The notes beneath the pieces are model-generated. The model ran no database searches and was not told the origin of the DNA. It saw only the letters and a list, made by a program, of their open reading frames with translations. Shown here in pieces: positions 44,505 through 53,927 of a stretch of 64,000 nucleotides of DNA. Origin of the DNA: Clostridia bacterium (GTDB lineage: Bacteria > Bacillota > TC1 > UBA5767); assembly GCA_016887505.1 (NCBI GenBank), contig CP069393.1:372001-436000 (forward strand). Direction: 5' to 3'. Both the position numbers and the translations under genes were made by a program. The stretch's first letter is position 1, and each line of letters opens with the position of its first letter.

Positions 44505-44774
44505 ATGGCACTAATTGATGACGTAAAGAGAAGACTCGGTATCAATTACACCGAGGAAAATAAAGAAGCAGAAATTGCTCAGATGATTAGTGCGGCTCAA
44601 GAGTATTTTGCGGGTGCTGGTTGGGACACCACCAGCGCCTCCCCTCTTGTGGTTGAGGCTATTGCACTCTTTTGCAAGATGGCACAATCAACAGACCCCG
44701 CATCACTAACTAATCATCCAGTATTACTCAGCTATATCATACAGGGTAGGACGGTGGCTGCTGATGATGATTAA
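44505..44774 (+). CDS. Head-tail connector protein (HK97 gp6-like)
   Basis: 89 helical residues (LIDDVKRRLGI, AEIAQMISAAQEYFAGAGW, VEAIALFCKMAQ) typical of the adaptor ring that sits on the portal. It directly follows the capsid gene. Overlaps the next gene. Confidence 0.8.
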   Translation: MALIDDVKRRLGINYTEENKEAEIAQMISAAQEYFAGAGWDTTSASPLVVEAIALFCKMAQSTDPASLTNHPVLLSYIIQGRTVAADDD

Positions 44775-45168
44775 ATTTAACCCCAATACGCCACTGGAAA
44801 TGTACGAAGAACAACAGGCATACATTGAGGGCAAAGGGAACGATGCCTCATGGGTTGCAATTGGTGAGACTGGAAAACTAGTTCATTTTTGTGAGTGGGG
44901 CGGGTCTTACGGAGACAGAGCGACAGCAGCAGAAGCAAAGGGCGTGAAGGATTCGGCAACACTCCGGATGGTTTACAACCCGACAGTCTATGCGGCACTT
45001 CGGACTTCTAGAGTGGTTATTGTGAAGAATTTGGATCCACTTGCAGTAGTTGATGACGTTCCCAATCAAAACAACCCCAATGTGTATGAGCTCTGGGGCG
45101 GGGTTGATAATATCAAGAATGAGAATCAATTCATGGAATTCAAGGTCAGGAGGTATGAAGGTAAATGA
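44764..45168 (+). CDS. Head closure/head-tail adaptor protein
   Basis: 134 residues in the position of the stopper protein. Beta-rich, with WVAIGETGKLVHFCEWGG and the C-terminal FMEFKVRRYEG. Assignment rests on position and length more than motif. Two adjacent ATG codons (44764, 44767) could start it. Confidence 0.65.
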   Translation: MMIKFNPNTPLEMYEEQQAYIEGKGNDASWVAIGETGKLVHFCEWGGSYGDRATAAEAKGVKDSATLRMVYNPTVYAALRTSRVVIVKNLDPLAVVDDVPNQNNPNVYELWGGVDNIKNENQFMEFKVRRYEGK

Positions 45169-45542
45169 TCAAAAACCTAGTACAAACGACGCTTGATTCA
45201 GCATTGTCTGGAAAGGACATTCTAGTTCATGACCAAACCAAAAGCGGTGATGATGCGAGCCAGTATGTTGTATATTCGCAATCGGGCGATTCCGAAGAAT
45301 CCTTTGCAGACGATGTGCCAGTGATGAAAAAGGCGAGCATATCTCTTAAGTATTATTATCGTGGCAGCCTGGTTAATACGTATGCAGGACGTCAAGCAGT
45401 TCGAGCCAATGAAGAACTGATTGAAGCATCAATGAGCGCTGCAGGTTTCGATTTGCCGTTCGGGAAATTAGACGCTGGTGACGTGGATGATATCGGGTAC
45501 TTTGTGACAGTCTTTGAATTTGAATACATGAGGGTTATCTGA
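45165..45542 (+). CDS. Tail terminator/minor capsid protein
   Basis: 125 residues. QYVVYSQSGDSEESFADD and the final YFVTVFEFEYMR strand pattern fit DUF3168-like tail terminators. In most related phages this gene follows the gp10-like gene; here it comes first. Coupled to both neighbours. Confidence 0.65.
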   Translation: MIKNLVQTTLDSALSGKDILVHDQTKSGDDASQYVVYSQSGDSEESFADDVPVMKKASISLKYYYRGSLVNTYAGRQAVRANEELIEASMSAAGFDLPFGKLDAGDVDDIGYFVTVFEFEYMRVI

Positions 45543-45922
45543 TGGCTAGTATTAAGGTAACACCAGATACCCTGGAGGCTGCGATTGCAGAAGCATTGGA
45601 ACAATACGGAGACGCTGTTTTTCATGCAACAGAAGCGGGTTTGACGGCTGCCGAAAAGATACTCATTCAAAACCTAAAAGCTGATAGTCCAGAAGGTGTG
45701 ACCAAAAGCTTCAAGAAGGGCTGGAAGGGCAAAGGCAAGAAATATAAACTCAAACGGTATGTCGGCAACACCGTCATGGTCCCTGGGAAGAAGGGATCAA
45801 TCCCTCTTTCTAATATCCTGGAGTATGCAGAAAATGGTCATCCGTTTATCCGCAAAACGTTTGAAAGAAGCATCGACCAGATGGTAAATGCTATCATCGA
45901 TGAAGTAAAGAAAGGAACATGA
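45542..45922 (+). CDS. HK97 gp10-like tail component
   Basis: 126 residues. ATEAGLTAAEKILIQNLKA, the basic strand GKGKKYKLKRYVGNTVMVPG and HPFIRKTFERS match the HK97 gp10 family, which joins head and tail. Confidence 0.85.
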   Translation: MASIKVTPDTLEAAIAEALEQYGDAVFHATEAGLTAAEKILIQNLKADSPEGVTKSFKKGWKGKGKKYKLKRYVGNTVMVPGKKGSIPLSNILEYAENGHPFIRKTFERSIDQMVNAIIDEVKKGT

Positions 45923-45923
45923 T

Positions 45924-46748
45924 ATGAGCGAAAATAAGATAAAGTATGGACTTAAAAATGTCCATTATGCACCTATTACAGAGTCGGATGGTGTCATTGC
46001 GTATGCTACCCCGGTCTTGATCCCTGGTGCAGTTAATTTGTCGCTGTCTGCATCCGGTGACAAACTGGAATTCTATGCAGACGATGTGGAGTATTACGAG
46101 GAACAAGTGAACAATGGCTATGAGGGAAGTTTGGAAATTGCTGTCATTCCAGATTCTTTCCGGGTGGACATTCTGGGTGATACTATAGACGGCAACGGTG
46201 CATTGATAGAGAACGCTAACGCGAAGCCCAATAAATTCGCTCTGATGTTTGAGTTTAATGGCGACGCTAAGAAAGTCAGACATATTGCATATTATGTAAG
46301 TGGGTCCAGACCAAACGTCGAGGGCAGCACCAAGACTAGCAGCAAAGAGCCAAAGACCGACAGTATGGATATCACCGTCAGACCTCACCCAACAAACGGC
46401 AACGTTAAGGCTAAAGTCAAAGAGGGCACTGCTGGTTATGATGATTTTTACACTGCTGTTTATGTTGAAAATGCAGCAATCAATACGCTGACTGCTATCA
46501 CAGCAGCCTTTAGCAAAGGAGCTCCAGCCGATGTTGAGGTCGATGTGACTTCCACTGATGCAACCAACGCTGTAAAGAATGTTATGCTTGACGATGCTAA
46601 TATCGGCGGCGTGTACTTGACCCCGAATGGTGTTGATGTTGATATTGACAGTGCGGTTTTTGCAACTCTTGATAATGGCGATTATATCGTGACGGTTGAA
46701 TTCGACAAAGGTAACTCAGTCATGGGCATTGTAACGGTTAGCGACTAG
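45924..46748 (+). CDS. Major tail protein with C-terminal X2/Ig-like domain
   Basis: 274 residues. The first 180 are a phi13-type tail tube protein (KYGLKNVHYAPITE, NGYEGSLEIAVIPDSF, ENANAKPNKFALMFEFNGD). The last 90 (from about residue 185; FSKGAPADVEVDVTSTDATN to GDYIVTVEFDKGN) form an X2/CBM-type Ig-like module. No slippery site separates the two, so every subunit would carry the module. This is a second decorating domain in the same particle. Confidence 0.88.
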   Translation: MSENKIKYGLKNVHYAPITESDGVIAYATPVLIPGAVNLSLSASGDKLEFYADDVEYYEEQVNNGYEGSLEIAVIPDSFRVDILGDTIDGNGALIENANAKPNKFALMFEFNGDAKKVRHIAYYVSGSRPNVEGSTKTSSKEPKTDSMDITVRPHPTNGNVKAKVKEGTAGYDDFYTAVYVENAAINTLTAITAAFSKGAPADVEVDVTSTDATNAVKNVMLDDANIGGVYLTPNGVDVDIDSAVFATLDNGDYIVTVEFDKGNSVMGIVTVSD

Positions 46749-46760
46749 GAGGTTAGGATT

Positions 46761-47123
46761 GTGGAAAAAGTAATTGAAATTGATGGTCGTCAGATACCAT
46801 TCAAAAGCACTGGTGCTTATTTAATTAGATACAAACAGCAATTCGGACGTGATGCAATTCAGGACCTTTGCAAGATTGACCAAGCAATAAAACAAGAAAC
46901 CAAAGAATCTCCAGCGAAGGTTGTTGACGTTGATGCTTTTGACATGTTGATATTTTACGACATGGTGTGGACACTGGCAAAGACCGCAGACCCTGATATA
47001 TTGCCACCAATGGAGTGGCTGGACACTTTTTCCACGTTCCCACTGACTGATCACTTGGGCGAATGGCTTGAAATGATTCGTAGCTCCTTTAGCACGGTTG
47101 TCGAAAGTAAAAAAAAACCATAG
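46761..47123 (+). CDS. Tail assembly chaperone, short form (gpG-like)
   Basis: 120 residues read from a GTG start after GAGGTTAGG. The helical protein ends SKKKP at nine consecutive A. It lies between the tail tube and tape measure genes, the standard place of the lambda G/GT chaperone pair. Frameshifting would give the 187-residue long form. Confidence 0.85.
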   Translation: MEKVIEIDGRQIPFKSTGAYLIRYKQQFGRDAIQDLCKIDQAIKQETKESPAKVVDVDAFDMLIFYDMVWTLAKTADPDILPPMEWLDTFSTFPLTDHLGEWLEMIRSSFSTVVESKKKP

Positions 47124-47323
47124 TTAACGACACCCCCTTTGAACTCACAACGGAGAAATTGCTACACAGTGCGATCAAGGGGGGCTTGTCTTTATCTGAC
47201 TTTGATAGGATGACTGTTGGAATGATTCTTGATTACTTGACAACATGTGTCAACGAGTTGTTGGAATCCGAAGAAGATGATGGCAGTAGGATGGCAGGAC
47301 AGGATGATTTCGATTCATTCTAA
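47109..47323 (+). CDS. -1 frameshift extension of the tail assembly chaperone (gpGT-like)
   Basis: Nine A (47109-47117) in the zero frame AAA AAA AAA allow a -1 slip. From 47117 the -1 frame is open for 68 codons to TAA 47321-47323 and encodes FELTTEKLLHSAIKGGLSLS, then DRMTVGMILDYLTTC and an acidic tail. There is no ribosome site or good start for it alone, and it ends just before the tape measure gene, which uses the GT extension in assembly. I see no clear stimulatory hairpin. Confidence 0.8.
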
Positions 47324-47338
47324 AGGTAGGTGAAAGAT

Positions 47339-49219
47339 ATGGCAAAGAAAATACAAGGGCTGACGCTTGAATTGGGCGGGGAAATGACCACCTTGACCAA
47401 GGCACTCGCTGGCGTCAATAAGCATTCCAGAGACTTGGCCACGGAGCTGAAACAAGTGGACCGACTGCTGAAGCTGGACCCAACCAACACCGAGCTTGTA
47501 GCCCAGAAACAGAAGATATTGGCCGAGTCGGTGGACACGACCCAAGAGAAATTGAAGGGATTAAAAGAAGCCGAGAAACAAGTCCAGGCACAATTCAAGC
47601 GCGGCGAAGTTACTGAGGAACAATACCGGGATTTGAAGCGTGAAATCGTAAAGACAGAGGCACAGGTCAAAAGTCTGAACACCTCAATTCAAAAGACATC
47701 AACGAAAACTGTGGATCTGGCCAAAAACCTAAAAACTGCGGGCGACAGTCTGAAAAACGTGGGCAGCACAATGTCAACAAAGGTTACGGCTCCCATTGTG
47801 GCAGGAGTGACCGCTGCTGTGGTTGGGACTCAAGATTTGCGGGAGGACTTGGCAAAACTAGAGACAAATGCAGACCAGGCTGGTATTTCGGCAGAAAAAA
47901 TGGAAGACCAATTCGTGAGGCTGGGTGCAGTGAGCGAAGACTCTGATTCCAATATCGAAGCACTTTCTAATTTACTAGCCACTGGATTTAGCGAAGAAGG
48001 CATCACTTCAGCTGTTGATGCCTTATCTGGTGCAGTCATTAAATTCCCGGATACTCTAAAGATTGAGGGGTTGGCTGATGGCCTTCAGGAAACATTGGCT
48101 ACTGGCTCTGCTGTAGGTAGTTTCTCTGAGCTGTTGGAACGTTCAGGTGTGAACCTCGACACATTTAATGAAGGACTTGTCGCAGCACAAGAGGCTGGAA
48201 AAGCGGAGAATTATATTCTGCAAGAATTAGCCAACACGGGTTTGGCAGAAGTGAATGAGGCATACAGAACTGCCAACGAAGGATTGGTCGAGAGCAAAGA
48301 GGGATCCAAAGAATTCGAGCTTACTATTGCTGAACTGGGTGAAACCTTACAGCCGATAGTTACCGCGGTCACTGAAGCTGTGACTGGTCTATTGCAGGAA
48401 TTCAATGCGTTGAGTCCAACAGGTAAAAAGACTGTGCTGATTATCGGTGGCATTGTAGCAGCCATTGGACCACTTTTGATGGTAATTGGCTCTATTATGA
48501 CAGGAATCGCAGCTCTAACTCCCGTATTTGCAGCTGTGGGAACCGCCGCTGGTGTAGTTGGTGGTGCGATTGGTGCGATATCATTGCCAGTAGTTGCTGT
48601 AGTTGCCGCTATTGCTGGTCTTATAGCGCTCGGCGTGGGACTCTATAAAAACTGGGACAAAGTCAAAGAGGTTGCTGGTGTGGTCTTTGAGAGCGTGAAA
48701 AACGGGATTGGCAATGCTGTCGAAGCAATCCAGTCATTCTTCTCTGGACTCATTGAAAAAGGCCAGAACCTTGTGACATCCTTCAAAGAGCTGGGCAAGA
48801 ATATCATCCAGGGATTGATTGACGGAATCACAGGTATGATTGGCAAAGTTAAAGAAAAAATCGGAGAGGTTGCTGAGAACATCAAGGGGAGCTTCAAGAA
48901 ACTACTGGGCATCAACTCTCCCTCGACTGTCTTCGCCGGTTTCGGTGAAAATACCGGGGCGGGATTTATTGAGGGTATCAAAAGCACAAAGCGGGACATC
49001 GACAAAGCGACCAGTAGCATGATCAATCTTGATGGCATGCAAACGAGTCTGAGTGGTGGCAGCCTAGCATTTGCGGGTGGTGGTACCAGTAGAGTTGACC
49101 ACAGCGGGACCATCCGGGTCGAGGGAGTAAACGACCAAGGACAACTCATGGGAGCCGTCGAGGTAGTCGTGGACCGAATCAAGAATGACCTAGCCAGACA
49201 GCAAAGGAGGAGCAAATGA
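47339..49219 (+). CDS. Tail tape measure protein
   Basis: 626 residues. A coiled-coil N-terminal third (LAGVNKHSRDLATELKQVDR, TTQEKLKGLKEAEKQV), a hydrophobic segment around 362-432 and a C-terminal amphipathic region with GLIDGITGMIGKVKEKIGE and LGINSPSTVFAGFG, a common tape-measure end motif. Its short length predicts a rather short tail, on the order of 90 nm by the usual scaling. ATG 47339 follows AAAGGTAGGTG. Confidence 0.92.
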   Translation: MAKKIQGLTLELGGEMTTLTKALAGVNKHSRDLATELKQVDRLLKLDPTNTELVAQKQKILAESVDTTQEKLKGLKEAEKQVQAQFKRGEVTEEQYRDLKREIVKTEAQVKSLNTSIQKTSTKTVDLAKNLKTAGDSLKNVGSTMSTKVTAPIVAGVTAAVVGTQDLREDLAKLETNADQAGISAEKMEDQFVRLGAVSEDSDSNIEALSNLLATGFSEEGITSAVDALSGAVIKFPDTLKIEGLADGLQETLATGSAVGSFSELLERSGVNLDTFNEGLVAAQEAGKAENYILQELANTGLAEVNEAYRTANEGLVESKEGSKEFELTIAELGETLQPIVTAVTEAVTGLLQEFNALSPTGKKTVLIIGGIVAAIGPLLMVIGSIMTGIAALTPVFAAVGTAAGVVGGAIGAISLPVVAVVAAIAGLIALGVGLYKNWDKVKEVAGVVFESVKNGIGNAVEAIQSFFSGLIEKGQNLVTSFKELGKNIIQGLIDGITGMIGKVKEKIGEVAENIKGSFKKLLGINSPSTVFAGFGENTGAGFIEGIKSTKRDIDKATSSMINLDGMQTSLSGGSLAFAGGGTSRVDHSGTIRVEGVNDQGQLMGAVEVVVDRIKNDLARQQRRSK

Positions 49220-49557
49220 ACTACCTGAAAAACTCCTCCGGAGAATTGCTTGATGTTGAAATACTCAAAGCAAGACTGGCGCATGTAAGCAGCAGTAGCA
49301 CTCAGCGGCTATTAAACGGGACCTGGCACACTCAAGTCATCGGCGAAGGCTCCCCAAAGCTAACTATGCAACTGAACTGCTCCTATGCAACAATTCAAAA
49401 GCTGATTAGTTATGCAAGTAGCAAGGAAACCTTGAGCATGGAATTCGATGGCGTTGAGTATACGGGACACATGCTAGACCAACCCACCTATGACATAATT
49501 GCTCCAAGATTGAACCAGAAATGCACGGTTGACTTCGAGCTGGCAGTGACGGGGTGA
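49216..49557 (+). CDS. Tail protein following the tape measure
   Basis: 113 residues, beta-rich (GTWHTQVIGEGSPKLTMQL, TLSMEFDGVEYTGHML). Position suggests a distal tail or hub component. It overlaps the tape measure stop. No firm family. Confidence 0.6.
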   Translation: MNYLKNSSGELLDVEILKARLAHVSSSSTQRLLNGTWHTQVIGEGSPKLTMQLNCSYATIQKLISYASSKETLSMEFDGVEYTGHMLDQPTYDIIAPRLNQKCTVDFELAVTG

Positions 49558-49561
49558 TGCG

Positions 49562-50404
49562 ATGTATTACGCAAGTGATCAACTACTATCAAAATTAAAA
49601 GAGAGCAAGCAAGCCATTAAGCCAAAGGTGTATATTACTAGACCAACTACTGCTATCTCCGCACAACGATTCTGGGAACGGCAGAAGGTAGCAGATGCCG
49701 GTACCGCGTGTAGCATTGCCGTGCGCCGGCCATTAAATAATATGTTGGCTGATCGCATTTATATGGCTCAGGTGGTAAGTGGCTCGGCGACTATCATGTA
49801 TTCAGATACCAACGATAATCTTAACGAAATGGAATGGCATACTTTAGAAACGATTTCAGATGCTGTGGAAGTGTCGCTTTGCTTTGAAAATATAATGCAA
49901 AAAGAAAACGACATTGTAGAAGCCTATACGATAGGCGAGCATCCATATGTATTTTGGATTGATAGTTCCGGAAATGTTAAGTTCAAAAATTTAGATTTAT
50001 CAGCAGAAATGACGTTAAGCTCATCGGCTAGTAAAGTTTCAACTACAGCGGGCTTGTATTCGTCAGCTGCAGATGTTGATGATGGCATATTTTGTTTTTA
50101 CATAACCAATGCAGGAACATTGTGGGAATCTCGCATTTTTGATGGCATAGTGCAAGAAACTACACAAATCACGGAATTACCCATTGGTGTGACAAATTGG
50201 TTAGACGTGTGGGCTGGCAGGACATTCGATTATCGGGTAGTTTTACAATTGAAAGGCGATGACAGTAATATTTATACACTAATGGGCAAAAGCCGTCCCG
50301 GAGGTTTCCGCCAGGACTACATAGGGGTATCTACTATCAAACTCAGTGGTTTATGGGGTAAGGAACCTCCAGAACTCTTATCGATCGAGACTGTGGGGGA
50401 GTAG
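49562..50404 (+). CDS. Tail/baseplate protein of unknown family
   Basis: 280 residues in the distal tail region. KVYITRPTTAISAQRFWERQ near the start and repeated strand patterns afterwards (VFWIDSSGNVKFKNLDLSA, DGIFCFYITNAGTLWESRIF) suggest beta-sandwich or propeller-like repeats. I recognise no family; it may contact the receptor. Confidence 0.6.
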   Translation: MYYASDQLLSKLKESKQAIKPKVYITRPTTAISAQRFWERQKVADAGTACSIAVRRPLNNMLADRIYMAQVVSGSATIMYSDTNDNLNEMEWHTLETISDAVEVSLCFENIMQKENDIVEAYTIGEHPYVFWIDSSGNVKFKNLDLSAEMTLSSSASKVSTTAGLYSSAADVDDGIFCFYITNAGTLWESRIFDGIVQETTQITELPIGVTNWLDVWAGRTFDYRVVLQLKGDDSNIYTLMGKSRPGGFRQDYIGVSTIKLSGLWGKEPPELLSIETVGE

Positions 50405-50406
50405 TT

Positions 50407-50931
50407 ATGGATTACGGAAAAAGATTGAGATTGATATACTCCGGTAAAGTGTATCATGTGTCTGATATAGAAAAAACTCAGCTAAGGATTAAAAATGCAT
50501 ACAATGAATATACATACCCGATTATGGTGACCCAAGGACCAAATGAGAATCAAGTGGATATTTTATTTGAGGACATAAACAATCTTGTGCTTCCAGCATT
50601 ATTAGAATGCCTAGGATGTATAGCAATGGGAAGCGAGCAAATACCATTTTCTGCATTTGAAAAAGAACTCCAATTGCAGGGGTTGTACCCCGTGCCGGGA
50701 GATTACGCTTATCTGGATTTAGTGACTACTAATTTGTCGGGAGAGATTAGCGAGCTATTCGATGGGAATCTTTACACCGGAGATGAGTATATGCAGCTTG
50801 CTTCGGTTGACGTCGCGGGAGAAATTAAAGAGATTGTTTTCTCTGAAGCATACCAAGAAACAGCTTACATGCAGGTGGCCAGTGTATCTTTATCAGGTCA
50901 ATATTGTGATATTAACGGAGTACCGTTATAG
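50407..50931 (+). CDS. Tail protein with three imperfect C-terminal repeats
   Basis: 174 residues. The C-terminal part holds three related strands-and-turn units: AYLDLVTTNLSGEISEL, YMQLASVDVAGEIKEI and YMQVASVSLSGQYCDI, spaced about 30-36 residues. This may be a short fibre or adaptor. No family recognised. Confidence 0.6.
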   Translation: MDYGKRLRLIYSGKVYHVSDIEKTQLRIKNAYNEYTYPIMVTQGPNENQVDILFEDINNLVLPALLECLGCIAMGSEQIPFSAFEKELQLQGLYPVPGDYAYLDLVTTNLSGEISELFDGNLYTGDEYMQLASVDVAGEIKEIVFSEAYQETAYMQVASVSLSGQYCDINGVPL

Positions 50932-50939
50932 GAGGGTGC

Positions 50940-52364
50940 ATGAAAAAAAATATTGTAGTTGGGATACATAATCACTTCGACATTGTGTCTCGCGACGTAA
51001 AAACAAACAAGGTGGTAAGGCAGGAAAGAGCCTACAATCTTATCCTTGATAATTTTTGGAATGAATTTCTGCAAAGTGATTCCGACGTGGACGAATGTTT
51101 ATCCCATATTTATTTTGGATCTGGGACTACTACACCAGCATCATCTGATACATCAATGACAGCATATGAAGGCGGAAAAAGTACGACTAACATGGCCTGG
51201 GATTACAGTAATTTCAAAACAACCGGCGTGATTAAAATAACAGGGAATATTAGGCTTGAAGCATCGGAATATGTTGGTGTATCAATATCAGAGGTTGGTT
51301 TCGGACGTACTTCAACCGAGGGATTATGTACTAAGTCGTTGATTAAAGATCAAAATGGTAATCCACTAAGCATCATAAAATTAGTGGACCAGGTTGTGGA
51401 TATTTTTGGTACGTTTTATGTGAGAATACCGCTAACCGGGGCAGTTCGTTTTACAGGATACGGTTTTACCTCTGCAAATATACTGAACAGATTGACGTTT
51501 CAAAGCAGCACATCTGATTTTAATGTTCAGTTTCGTAATATGGAAGCGAATGAAGCGGATGGTGGTGTATATGATTATAAGTCGGTGAATATAGACAACA
51601 GTGTAACCTATGATCCAACTAACAAAAAGATGACAATAACATTATCCGATTTATCTAGTAGTACAGGCAATATTGGAGGTTTGAAAGAACTGTGCTTACT
51701 TGGGGATGATTCAATGGCTGTTATGATAGCAGAACTTCCCGTTACAAATTTTTCACAACCGGCAATAATTAAAGAATCAGTTGGAACCGGAGACGGATCC
51801 AACAAAAAATTCAGTTGCGCTTTTGGAAATGTAAAAGATAATGGGACTGCAAAATTGTATGTAAATGATGTGGAGGTAGACGCTTCCTTTGTTTATTCGA
51901 TAGGGGCTCTCGACCTAGCCCAATTAGGACCGGCGCTAAAAGTAATATCATTTGACCCAGATTCAAACATACATCCGATGATTCTAGAAAACGTATGCAA
52001 TGATATGTTGTCCGTTACAGACGTCATAGGGAGACGTTATATAATGTATTCATCTGACGATTGTGAAACATGGACGCAAATTCTATATGGATCCAATACT
52101 ACAACGGGGACAAAAACTATCGACATCGAACACCAGAATAAACGCTACTATAAAATTGTTGATTCCTACACCACAGCCTACACTAGAGATATCAGTAATC
52201 TCATTGGTACAGGAAGCATATATCATGCAATTGCAGATTCTGCCCCAGCAGATGGGGATGCAGTTACTATGACATATGAACCAAACTGTATTGCGAAGGA
52301 TTCCCAACATGTCATTAAAAATGTGCAAATAGAACTGACTTTTAATGAATATACACCGAGTTAG
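50940..52364 (+). CDS. Tail fibre or receptor-binding candidate
   Basis: 474 residues. The first part (AYNLILDNFWNEFLQSD, then SHIYFGSGTTTPASSDTSM) resembles a module found in phage tail proteins; the rest is beta-rich and ends in LTFNEYTPS. Its size, place before the lysis genes and lack of a recognised enzyme motif make it the best receptor-binding candidate here. GGAGGGTGC precedes the ATG. Confidence 0.65.
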   Translation: MKKNIVVGIHNHFDIVSRDVKTNKVVRQERAYNLILDNFWNEFLQSDSDVDECLSHIYFGSGTTTPASSDTSMTAYEGGKSTTNMAWDYSNFKTTGVIKITGNIRLEASEYVGVSISEVGFGRTSTEGLCTKSLIKDQNGNPLSIIKLVDQVVDIFGTFYVRIPLTGAVRFTGYGFTSANILNRLTFQSSTSDFNVQFRNMEANEADGGVYDYKSVNIDNSVTYDPTNKKMTITLSDLSSSTGNIGGLKELCLLGDDSMAVMIAELPVTNFSQPAIIKESVGTGDGSNKKFSCAFGNVKDNGTAKLYVNDVEVDASFVYSIGALDLAQLGPALKVISFDPDSNIHPMILENVCNDMLSVTDVIGRRYIMYSSDDCETWTQILYGSNTTTGTKTIDIEHQNKRYYKIVDSYTTAYTRDISNLIGTGSIYHAIADSAPADGDAVTMTYEPNCIAKDSQHVIKNVQIELTFNEYTPS

Positions 52365-52373
52365 GAGATAATT

Positions 52374-52472
52374 ATGATACTTGGTAAAATTGAAATAACA
52401 TGTCTGATTGTTGCGGCAGCAGTGTGGATTGTAGCACTGCACCGTATTGCACAAGCACTAGCGAGGTGGTGA
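52374..52472 (+). CDS. 32-residue membrane peptide in the tail region
   Basis: ATG 52374 after GGAGATAATT. The product is ITCLIVAAAVWIVALHRIAQ with a short basic end, a single membrane span. It fills a gap exactly between two tail genes. Possibly a small spanin-like or holin-accessory peptide, but no function can be assigned. Confidence 0.5.
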   Translation: MILGKIEITCLIVAAAVWIVALHRIAQALARW

Positions 52473-52476
52473 CGAA

Positions 52477-53916
52477 ATGCCTTTGGCGTGGGATGGATTT
52501 ATAAACGATGCCAGGACTGGTGACTTGGCTGGTCTAGTGCATTACTATGATAACGCAGCGCAGCTAATAATTATTCGTGATTCGGACAATGCGTTGATAA
52601 GTACTTACGGAAAAATTGAGGAAGGAGATTGGCTTGAGAAAACGTGGGAAAATAACTCACGAATGGGTAATTTTGGACTAACAGATTTTGTGCTGCAACA
52701 TAATTTTAACGGTGAGGTTTGGGCGGCTGGCATAACTCCCATAGCAGTAGCAGCAGGCGAAGGTAGATATCCAACTCCTGCTGTTTCAGCAGGATTATAT
52801 CTATACAGATATGCCTATTACAAAGAACTGACTGACGCATTGCAATCTTTAGATACATCCGAGAGTGGAGAAAGCTCTATCAAAGATGCAAGTCTAACAA
52901 TTGCCAATCCTGGAGAAGATGCAGTTAATAAGGACAGCTCAATTTATGCGCCTGGCTCGCGGATTGTAGGGAAAATTGGCGTGGGCGATGCCGACATAAT
53001 TCCGGTCTGTACAGTCTATGTGGATAATGCGACCTGGAGTAAGACCGGGGACAGTTTACAATTGCAAGGCAGGAATGCAATCGGGTATCTACTCAAGGAA
53101 CAAACATTCGACGAGGATGTATCATATAGCGGAACACGTATCAGTGTGCTGACTGACATCCTAACAGATGCCGGCATTGATATGACTAAAGTTTTTATTG
53201 ATCCAACGGGATCAACTGCATCGAGCGTGGTATTTGAGCCTAGCCAAAAAATATCAGAAGGCCTAGCTAATATATTGCATGAGTATTGGTATTGGGACAT
53301 GATGGAGACTCCAGCTGGAGATTTGGTATTTGGTGGGGCTGATTACCTTTCTACCTTCACCCCGTTAGCAATCCATGAATTCAAAAAGGACGACGTTTTC
53401 ACCAGGTCGATAACCCAGAAGGCTGATGGCGCTTATTCTAGGCTGGCGCTGGAATCAAAGCAAGCAGACGACAGCATTGTCCGGGTATATAAAGATGTCC
53501 CTAATTTCGATGGCTGGAACCTAGGGTCCAAGAAGACGCTATACATCACGACGGTCGAGGGGTTGGACGCAACAGAACTTGGCCTCCTAGGTGACGAGTA
53601 CGTGACTGCATACCAATATATAGGAGTCAACTTGCAGGTCGAAGTCCCAATCAGGCCAGAGATACAGTCTGGAGATGTGTTCGAGGTGACTGATGCCGAA
53701 GACTATGAATACTTATCCCAGGCTGTTGTAACCTCTGTGAATCACATTATTGATGCGTTAGGCGGAAGCGCCAAGACGCTCCTTTCAGTTGATTCTGGGG
53801 GCGATATTGAGAACGATGGAGGAACGATTACAACACTGACCGCGAAAGAAATATCAGGAGACAATCGCAAACAGGAACTATATGACATTATTGCAAAGGC
53901 GGTGGCTGGAAAGTGA
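52477..53916 (+). CDS. Baseplate/tail hub-like protein
   Basis: 479 residues. The central and C-terminal region (DSLQLQGRNAIGYLLKEQTF, SQKISEGLANILHEYWYWDM, then VPIRPEIQSGDVFEVTDAED) resembles phage hub proteins of the gpD/XkdQ type. It lies just before the first holin. Confidence 0.65.
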   Translation: MPLAWDGFINDARTGDLAGLVHYYDNAAQLIIIRDSDNALISTYGKIEEGDWLEKTWENNSRMGNFGLTDFVLQHNFNGEVWAAGITPIAVAAGEGRYPTPAVSAGLYLYRYAYYKELTDALQSLDTSESGESSIKDASLTIANPGEDAVNKDSSIYAPGSRIVGKIGVGDADIIPVCTVYVDNATWSKTGDSLQLQGRNAIGYLLKEQTFDEDVSYSGTRISVLTDILTDAGIDMTKVFIDPTGSTASSVVFEPSQKISEGLANILHEYWYWDMMETPAGDLVFGGADYLSTFTPLAIHEFKKDDVFTRSITQKADGAYSRLALESKQADDSIVRVYKDVPNFDGWNLGSKKTLYITTVEGLDATELGLLGDEYVTAYQYIGVNLQVEVPIRPEIQSGDVFEVTDAEDYEYLSQAVVTSVNHIIDALGGSAKTLLSVDSGGDIENDGGTITTLTAKEISGDNRKQELYDIIAKAVAGK

Positions 53917-53927
53917 GGACATTATTA

